From an uncultured Pseudomonadota bacterium (lineage in GTDB: Bacteria; Pseudomonadota; Gammaproteobacteria; Burkholderiales; Burkholderiaceae): DNA of 7,884 bases. Positions 1 through 7,884 of this stretch are shown piece by piece. Within the stretch, counting starts at the first letter, position 1. Each line of letters starts with the position of its first letter. Location of the stretch: positions 1 through 7,884 of the forward strand of contig CAMLIZ010000190.1 in the NCBI GenBank assembly GCA_946480245.1. The letters are read 5' to 3'. Under the pieces are notes generated by a model, which was given only the letters and a program-made list of their open reading frames with translations, ran no database searches and was not told the DNA's origin. A program made the position numbers and the translations under genes.

Positions 1-164
1 GGGACGAGCTGGAGAACGATCTCGGCAGCAACTGGAACACGGCGCGCGGCAACTCGCGCCTGGACTGGGGCAACGCGCGGCATGCGAGCCGCGATGCGTG
101 GCACCGCGTGAGCGACGCGGTGGAACGCGCCACGCCGGGTGATTCCGATCGCGACGGCAAGTAG
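1..164 (+). CDS. C-terminal end of a conserved hypothetical protein (5' truncated by window)
   Basis: An open frame enters from the left edge (first full codon at 3) and ends at TAG 162-164, giving 53 visible residues. The fragment is polar and rich in Asp, Asn, Arg and Trp, with spaced W-N-T-A-R, L-D-W and D-A-W-H-R-V segments, and ends in a short acidic/basic tail G-D-S-D-R-D-G-K. It has no membrane segment or catalytic motif. The D-A-W-H-R-V segment followed by a P-G-D-x-D-x-D-G tail resembles, from memory, the C-terminus of an uncharacterised protein common in Burkholderiales; I know no function for it. It converges on sdaA, with the stop codons 41 bases apart and a hairpin between them. 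The frame is supported by the clean stop, the hairpin just after it and the familiar tail. The start and most of the protein lie outside the window. Confidence 0.65.
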   Translation, partial: DELENDLGSNWNTARGNSRLDWGNARHASRDAWHRVSDAVERATPGDSDRDGK

Positions 165-175
165 GGCAGGCAAAG

Positions 176-202
176 GCAAGGGGCCCGTGACGGGCCCCTT
201 GC
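176..202. terminator. GC-rich hairpin between convergent genes, probable bidirectional terminator
   Basis: A perfect 12-bp inverted repeat (176-187 with 191-202) encloses a three-base loop TGA. It sits 11 bases after the stop of the hypothetical gene and 3 bases beyond the sdaA stop on the other strand, so it can serve both transcripts. The T-tracts are weak: CTCTTC-like on the + side, and TTGCCTTTGCC on the - side, where the T residues are mostly stem and interrupted. The stem is strong, but efficiency as a Rho-independent terminator is uncertain in either direction. Confidence 0.65.
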
Positions 203-205
203 TCT

Positions 206-1597
206 TCAGCACTCGACGATGTTCACCGCGAGACCGCCGCGTGCGGTCTCCTTGTACTTGACCTTCATGTCGGCGCCGGTTTCGCGCATCGTCTTGATCA
301 CCTTGTCCAGGCTCACGTGATGCGTGCCATCGCCGCGCAGCGCCATGCGTGCGGCGTTGATCGCCTTGACCGACGCGATCGCATTGCGCTCGATGCAAGG
401 GATCTGTACCAGCCCGCCCACCGGATCACACGTGAGGCCGAGGTGGTGCTCCATGCCGATCTCGGCGGCGTTCTCCACCTGCTCGGGTGAGCCGCCCGTG
501 ACCGCACACAGGGCCGCAGCGGCCATCGAGCAGGCCACGCCCACCTCGCCCTGGCAGCCCACTTCCGCGCCCGAGATCGACGCGTTCTCCTTGTAGAGGA
601 TGCCGATCGCCGCGGCGGTGAGCAGGAAGTCGATCGCGCCGCGGTCGCCGGCGCCGGGCACGAATCGCGCGTAGTAGTGCAGCACCGCGGGCACGATGCC
701 GGCTGCGCCGTTGGTGGGCGCGGTGACCACGCGGCCGCCGGCGGCGTTCTCCTCGTTGACCGCCAGGGCGTACAGGTTCACCCAGTCCATCACCTGCAGC
801 GGATCCTTCAAGGCGGCTTCCGGGTGTGCGGTGAGATCGCGGTACAGCTGCGCGGCGCGGCGCTTCACCTTGAAGCCGCCGGGCAGCACGCCCTCGGTGC
901 GCACGCCACGGCGCACGCATTCCTGCATGGCGTGCCAGATGCGCAGCAGGCCCGAGTCGATCTCGGCATCGCTGCGCCAGTGGCGCTCGTTGCGCCGCAT
1001 GATCTCGGCGATGCTGCAGCCTTCGCGCTGCGTCAGCGCCAGCAGCTCGGCGCCGCTGTGGAAGGGGTAGGGCAGCACCGTGGTGTCGGGCGCGATCGTC
1101 TTCTGCTTGCTGCCGTCGGCGGCCACCTCTTCGCTGACCACGAAGCCGCCACCCACCGAGTAGTACACCTTGGCCAGCACCTCGGCGCCCTCGTCGTCGA
1201 AGGCGCTCAGGCGCATGCCATTGGCGTGGAACGGCAAGGTCTCCCGGCGCAGGAACAGGAGGTCGCGCGTCTCGTCGAAGGCGATCGCGTGCTGCCCCAG
1301 CAGCGCCAGTTGGCCACTGCTGCGCACGTCGGCCAGCAGCAGCGGCACGGCGTCCACGTCCACCGTGTCCGGCTCATGGCCCAGCAGCCCGAGCAGCACG
1401 GCCTTGTCGCTGCCGTGGCCCTTGCCGGTGGCGCCGAGCGAGCCGTACAGCTGGCACTGCAGGCGTGCGGTGCGGCCGAGCAGGTTCTCGTGCTGCAGGC
1501 GCACGGCGAACATGCGGGCGGCGCGCATCGGGCCCACCGTGTGTGAGCTGCTCGGGCCGATGCCGATCTTGAAGAGGTCGAACGCGGAAACCGCCAT
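206..1597 (-). CDS. sdaA: L-serine ammonia-lyase (L-serine dehydratase), iron-sulphur type, single chain
   Basis: This 463-residue cytosolic enzyme converts L-serine to pyruvate and ammonia using a [4Fe-4S] cluster rather than PLP. The N-terminus carries the family signature [15 protein letters not shown] (residues 6-20), which fixes the ATG at 1595-1597. The N-terminal beta domain runs to about residue 170 and the helical catalytic domain follows, with [11 protein letters not shown] at 293-303. Cluster cysteines are C348, C390 and C401. The chain ends in Cys463, matching the C-terminal Cys that plugs the active site in the Legionella enzyme (residue numbers there, recalled from memory, are each 5 lower). 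Length is normal for the one-chain type (E. coli SdaA is about 454). It is the last gene of the operon, starting 6 bases after the gcvP stop with no clear ribosome binding site, so translation is probably coupled to gcvP. Paralogues sdaB and tdcG share the fold; sdaA is the usual name in this context. Confidence 0.96.
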   Translation of the reverse strand: MAVSAFDLFKIGIGPSSSHTVGPMRAARMFAVRLQHENLLGRTARLQCQLYGSLGATGKGHGSDKAVLLGLLGHEPDTVDVDAVPLLLADVRSSGQLALLGQHAIAFDETRDLLFLRRETLPFHANGMRLSAFDDEGAEVLAKVYYSVGGGFVVSEEVAADGSKQKTIAPDTTVLPYPFHSGAELLALTQREGCSIAEIMRRNERHWRSDAEIDSGLLRIWHAMQECVRRGVRTEGVLPGGFKVKRRAAQLYRDLTAHPEAALKDPLQVMDWVNLYALAVNEENAAGGRVVTAPTNGAAGIVPAVLHYYARFVPGAGDRGAIDFLLTAAAIGILYKENASISGAEVGCQGEVGVACSMAAAALCAVTGGSPEQVENAAEIGMEHHLGLTCDPVGGLVQIPCIERNAIASVKAINAARMALRGDGTHHVSLDKVIKTMRETGADMKVKYKETARGGLAVNIVEC

Positions 1598-1603
1598 GCT
1601 GAT

Positions 1604-4501
<2,898 letters not shown>

Positions 4502-4543
4502 GGCAAGGCAGGGTCGGGCAGGGCGGCGCGATGGCGCCGTGGG

Positions 4544-4570
4544 TGCGCGCGGCGCAGGCGGCCGCGCGCA
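4544..4570 (-). other. Perfect inverted repeat in the gcvH-gcvP gap
   Basis: Ten bases at 4544-4553 (TGCGCGCGGC) are the exact reverse complement of 4561-4570, with a 7-base loop. In the transcript this is a very stable GC hairpin beginning 6 bases after the gcvH stop codon. No T-run follows, so it does not look like an intrinsic terminator. A smaller 6-bp stem with a 4-base loop (4524-4529 with 4534-4539) lies between it and gcvP. It may stabilise the gcvTH end of the mRNA or mark a processing site; that role is inference, and chance pairing in GC-rich DNA is possible. Confidence 0.5.
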
Positions 4571-4576
4571 GGGGAG

Positions 4577-4951
4577 TTACAGCGTCTTGAGCAGCGCGTC
4601 GTAGGCCGGTTGGTCCATCAGCTCGTCGAACTGCGCCATGTCCGTGACGTGCACCTTGAAGAACCAGCCTTCGCCCATCGGGTCCGTGTTGGCCATCGAC
4701 GGATCGGCACGCAGCGCCTCGTTGACCTCGACGATCTCGCCCGTCACCGGCATGAACAGGTCGGCGGCGGCCTTCACCGATTCCACGACGCCGGCCACGT
4801 CGCCCTTCTTGTAGGTCTTGCCCACCTCGGGCAGGTCGACGAACACCACGTCGCCCAGCGCGTCCTGCGCGTGCAGCGTGATGCCGACGACAGCGGCTTC
4901 ATGGTCTTCGATGTTGATCCACTCGTGGTCCTGGGTGTACTTGGTCGTCAT
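4577..4951 (-). CDS. gcvH: Glycine cleavage system H protein (lipoyl carrier)
   Basis: This small 124-residue protein carries the lipoyl arm that shuttles the aminomethyl group between the P, T and L proteins. The lipoylated lysine is K60, in the motif G-V-V-E-S-V-K-A-A-A-D (54-64); the codon at 4772-4774 reads AAG on the coding strand. The N-terminus Y-T-Q-D-H-E-W-I and the G-I-T-x-x-A-Q-D-x-L-G-D segment (23-34) are typical of the family, whose members are usually 125-130 residues. The ATG at 4949-4951 is preceded by CAGGAG with a 7-base spacing, the strongest ribosome binding site in the operon. The gene starts 45 bases after the gcvT stop and ends in TAA at 4577-4579. It needs lipoylation by LipA/LipB-type enzymes and an L protein, none of which are in this window. 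Confidence 0.98.
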   Translation of the reverse strand: MTTKYTQDHEWINIEDHEAAVVGITLHAQDALGDVVFVDLPEVGKTYKKGDVAGVVESVKAAADLFMPVTGEIVEVNEALRADPSMANTDPMGEGWFFKVHVTDMAQFDELMDQPAYDALLKTL

Positions 4952-4958
4952 CGATCGG

Positions 4959-4964
4959 CTCCTG
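4959..4964 (-). promoter_or_regulatory. Ribosome binding site of gcvH
   Basis: On the - strand these bases read CAGGAG, 7 bases before the gcvH ATG. The other three genes of the operon have no comparably strong site, so GcvH may be translated more heavily than its partners. Confidence 0.8.
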
Positions 4965-4996
4965 GCGGGTTCATGAAAAGTGGGAGGGCGAAGGGG

Positions 4997-6130
4997 TCAG
5001 CCGCGGTGGTAGCGGTGCGGCGAGAAAGGCATGGGCGCCACGCGCATCGGCAGGCGCTTGCCGCGCACTTCAGCGTACACCTCGTGGCTGGGCAGCGCGT
5101 GGTTGGCGGCGAGGTAGGCCATCGCGATGGGCTGGTTCACCGTGGGCGACAGGGTGCCGCTGGTCACGTGGCCCAGCTTGTGCCCCTGCGCATCGAACAC
5201 CAGTGCGCCCTCGCGCACCGGCATGCGCTCCAGGCCCAGCAGGCCGGCGCGCTTGATCGGCGCACCGCCCGCCAACTGCGCCTCGATGACCGAGGCGCCG
5301 GGATAGCCGCCGGCGCGCGCGCCGCCCGGGCGCCGCACCTTCTGGATGGCCCAGGTGAGACCGGCTTCCACGGGCGTCGTGGTCTCGTCGATGTCGTGGC
5401 CGTATAGGCACAGCCCGGCTTCCAGGCGCAGCGTGTCGCGCGCGCCCAGCCCGGCGGGCTTGACCTCCGGCGTGGCCAGCAGTTCACGCGCCAGCGCGAT
5501 CGCGTGCGTGTCCGGCACCGAGATCTCGAAGCCGTCCTCGCCGGTATAGCCGGAGCGGGTGACGAAGCAGTCGGCGCCGGCCAGCATGAAGCTGCCGCCG
5601 GTCATGAACGTGAGCTGCGCCACGCCCGGTGCCAAGCGCGCCAGCGCGTCCACGGCCTTGGGGCCCTGCAGCGCGAGCAGCGCGCGGTCGGGCAGGCTCT
5701 GCACCAGGCAGCGATGGCCGATGTGGGTGATCAGGTGCTGCGTGTCGGCCGCCTTGCATGCAGCGTTGACGACGACGAACAGATCGCCGTCGCGGCGCGT
5801 GATCATCAGGTCGTCGAGGATGCCGCCGGCGCTGTTGGTGAACAGCGCGTAGCGCTGCTTGCCGACGGCCAGATCCACCACGTCCACCGGCACCAGCGAT
5901 TCCAGTGCGGCCGCGGCGTCGTCGCCCACCAGCCGCAGCTGGCCCATGTGCGACACGTCGAACAGCGCGGCCGATTCGCGGCACTGCTTGTGCTCGGCGA
6001 TGATGCCGCCCGGGTAATTGACCGGCATGTCGTAGCCGGCGAAGGGCACCATCTTGGCGCCCAGTTCGAGGTGCAGCGTGTGCAGCGGGGTTTTCAGCAG
6101 CGGAGCGTTCTGGTCTGGCATGGCGGACAT
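4997..6130 (-). CDS. gcvT: Aminomethyltransferase, T-protein of the glycine cleavage system
   Basis: This 377-residue, tetrahydrofolate-dependent enzyme releases ammonia from the aminomethyl group on GcvH and yields 5,10-methylene-THF. Family marks are L-F-D-V-S-H-M-G (57-64), G-G-I-L-D-D-L (102-108) containing the catalytic aspartate (D106 or D107), S-G-Y-T-G-E-D-G-F-E (193-202) in the folate site, and G-A-R-D-T-L-R-L-E-A-G-L (229-240). The closing domain includes G-x-V-T-S-G-T-L-S-P (320-329). Length fits the family (about 360-375). Two starts are possible, ATG 6128-6130 or ATG 6119-6121 (residue 4). Only a weak GATGAG lies before the first, so the choice is open. It is the first gene of the operon and lies directly downstream of the glycine riboswitch, which should control it and the genes behind it. 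Confidence 0.97.
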   Translation of the reverse strand: MSAMPDQNAPLLKTPLHTLHLELGAKMVPFAGYDMPVNYPGGIIAEHKQCRESAALFDVSHMGQLRLVGDDAAAALESLVPVDVVDLAVGKQRYALFTNSAGGILDDLMITRRDGDLFVVVNAACKAADTQHLITHIGHRCLVQSLPDRALLALQGPKAVDALARLAPGVAQLTFMTGGSFMLAGADCFVTRSGYTGEDGFEISVPDTHAIALARELLATPEVKPAGLGARDTLRLEAGLCLYGHDIDETTTPVEAGLTWAIQKVRRPGGARAGGYPGASVIEAQLAGGAPIKRAGLLGLERMPVREGALVFDAQGHKLGHVTSGTLSPTVNQPIAMAYLAANHALPSHEVYAEVRGKRLPMRVAPMPFSPHRYHRG

Positions 6131-6142
6131 CTCATCGACGTG

Positions 6143-6188
6143 GCGAGGGCGATCGTTCCAGCACCGGTGAAGGTGGGGATGCCCTCGC
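6143..6188 (-). promoter_or_regulatory. Candidate expression platform of the glycine riboswitch
   Basis: On the - strand the 3' side of aptamer-2 P1 and its next bases (6188-6181, GCGAGGGC) are perfectly complementary to GCCCTCGC at 6150-6143, with a 30-base loop between. This helix would use six bases of P1 and so cannot coexist with the glycine-bound aptamer. It ends 12 bases before the upstream gcvT ATG. No T-run follows, so intrinsic termination is unlikely. Control of ribosome entry, or of Rho access to the C-rich leader, fits better. The complementarity is seen directly; the role is inferred. Confidence 0.5.
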
Positions 6189-6395
6189 TGTCCGCTTTAC
6201 CTGAGAGATTGGCGGCGCCGGTTCCCCGATGCCGCTTGCCCCTTCGGTGGACGAGCTTGCAAACCCGTCTCTCTCCAGTGAGGTACGCCGCGATGTGAGC
6301 GGCGTCTTTGCCAGTCCTTTTGCCTGAGCGTTCGGGGCTTTGCCCCTGCGCCTTCGGCGGCTTCCTCGCGTGGCTCGGAAGCTCTCTCCTGGCAA
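6183..6395 (-). promoter_or_regulatory. Tandem glycine riboswitch (two aptamers)
   Basis: Reading down the - strand, aptamer 1 spans 6395-6308. It has a 7-bp P1 (TTGCCAG with CTGGCAA), GGAGAG, a 6-bp P3a (6382-6377 with 6365-6360), the CCGAAGG core, a P3b-type stem, and GCTCAGGCAAAAGGAC. Aptamer 2 spans 6283-6183, with CACTGGAGAG, CACCGAAGGGGCAAG, CTCTCAGGTAAA and GGACAGCG; its P1 (CCTCACTG with CAGCGAGG) has one A-C mismatch. These are the classic glycine-sensing cores, and they sit just ahead of gcvT, the usual target. Known members are mostly ON switches for glycine breakdown. The 24-base linker (6307-6284) contains its own hairpin, described separately. Confidence 0.95.
6285..6305 (-). 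other. Hairpin in the linker between the two glycine aptamers
   Basis: On the - strand ACGCCGC (6305-6299) and GCGGCGT (6291-6285) form a perfect 7-bp stem around a 7-base loop, filling almost all of the 24-base linker. In the tandem glycine riboswitches I recall, the linker is shorter and pairs with the 5' leader to make a kink-turn. Here the linker seems to fold on itself. Confidence 0.6.
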
Positions 6396-6401
6396 GCCGG
6401 C

Positions 6402-6407
6402 AGTGTA
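6402..6407 (-). promoter_or_regulatory. Candidate -10 element for the gcvTHP-sdaA operon
   Basis: On the - strand these bases read TACACT, matching TATAAT at four of six positions, including the important second A and last T. A start about 7 bases downstream would fall at the first base of aptamer-1 P1 (6395). No convincing -35 hexamer is seen; the best is GGGACG at 6429-6424, inside or beside the TPP riboswitch. TATAGG at 6420-6415 is an alternative that would leave about 13 bases of leader. Confidence 0.35.
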
Positions 6408-6416
6408 GCCGAAGCC

Positions 6417-6422
6417 TATACT
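6417..6422 (+). promoter_or_regulatory. Candidate -10 element for thiC
   Basis: TATACT matches the consensus TATAAT at five of six positions. A start 6-8 bases downstream (about 6428-6430) falls right at the base of the TPP aptamer, with almost no leader before it. No recognisable -35 hexamer lies 15-18 bases upstream; that DNA is the start of glycine aptamer 1. An activator or alternative sigma factor cannot be excluded. Confidence 0.45.
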
Positions 6423-6430
6423 GCGTCCCG

Positions 6431-7884
<1,454 letters not shown>

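Noticed and set aside
176..202. Hairpin as a mobile-element end or attachment site
   Set aside because: Its place between two convergent stop codons is fully explained by termination, and there is no integrase, transposase or direct repeat.
677..1546. + strand open frame of about 289 codons opposite sdaA
   Set aside because: Antisense to a well-conserved enzyme; the low-complexity His/Gln/Gly/Ala product has no motif.
6162..6169. Palindrome CACCGGTG in the gcvT leader
   Set aside because: Eight bases is too short to call an operator in GC-rich DNA; it also falls in the loop of the proposed glycine switch helix.

Overview
This window is a stretch of bacterial chromosome with very high G+C. 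The protein sequences and the gene order suggest a betaproteobacterium of the order Burkholderiales. This is a judgement from sequence character and remembered gene orders, not from a search. No mobile element, CRISPR array, tRNA or rRNA is visible.

Layout from left to right. Positions 1-164 hold the last 53 codons of a conserved hypothetical gene on the + strand. A strong GC hairpin (176-202) separates it from a converging operon on the - strand. Read in its own direction, that operon is gcvT (6130-4997), gcvH (4951-4577), gcvP (4501-1604), sdaA (1597-206). It encodes the T, H and P proteins of the glycine cleavage system plus a one-chain iron-sulphur L-serine ammonia-lyase. Positions 6131-6601 contain no protein gene. 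They hold a tandem two-aptamer glycine riboswitch on the - strand leading into gcvT, and a thiamine pyrophosphate (TPP) riboswitch on the + strand leading into thiC. From 6602 to the window end runs the first two thirds of thiC, for phosphomethylpyrimidine synthase.

How it fits together: glycine sensed by the riboswitch should switch on its own breakdown. GcvP, GcvT and GcvH, with lipoamide dehydrogenase encoded elsewhere, turn glycine into CO2, ammonia and methylene-tetrahydrofolate. Serine hydroxymethyltransferase, also elsewhere, can join that one-carbon unit to a second glycine to give serine, and SdaA then deaminates serine to pyruvate. ThiC makes the thiamine pyrimidine from a purine intermediate that itself contains glycine, so the two divergent units are linked in metabolism.

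The genes are ordinary. The part most worth a second look is the 470-base control region. The two aptamers lie back to back with only 35 bases between them (6396-6430), so both promoters must overlap. The TPP leader contains the complementary segments needed for a full two-state switch on the thiC ribosome binding site. The glycine leader has an 8-base perfect competitor for aptamer-2 P1 and an extra 7-bp hairpin in the linker between its aptamers. I saw no wholly new system.
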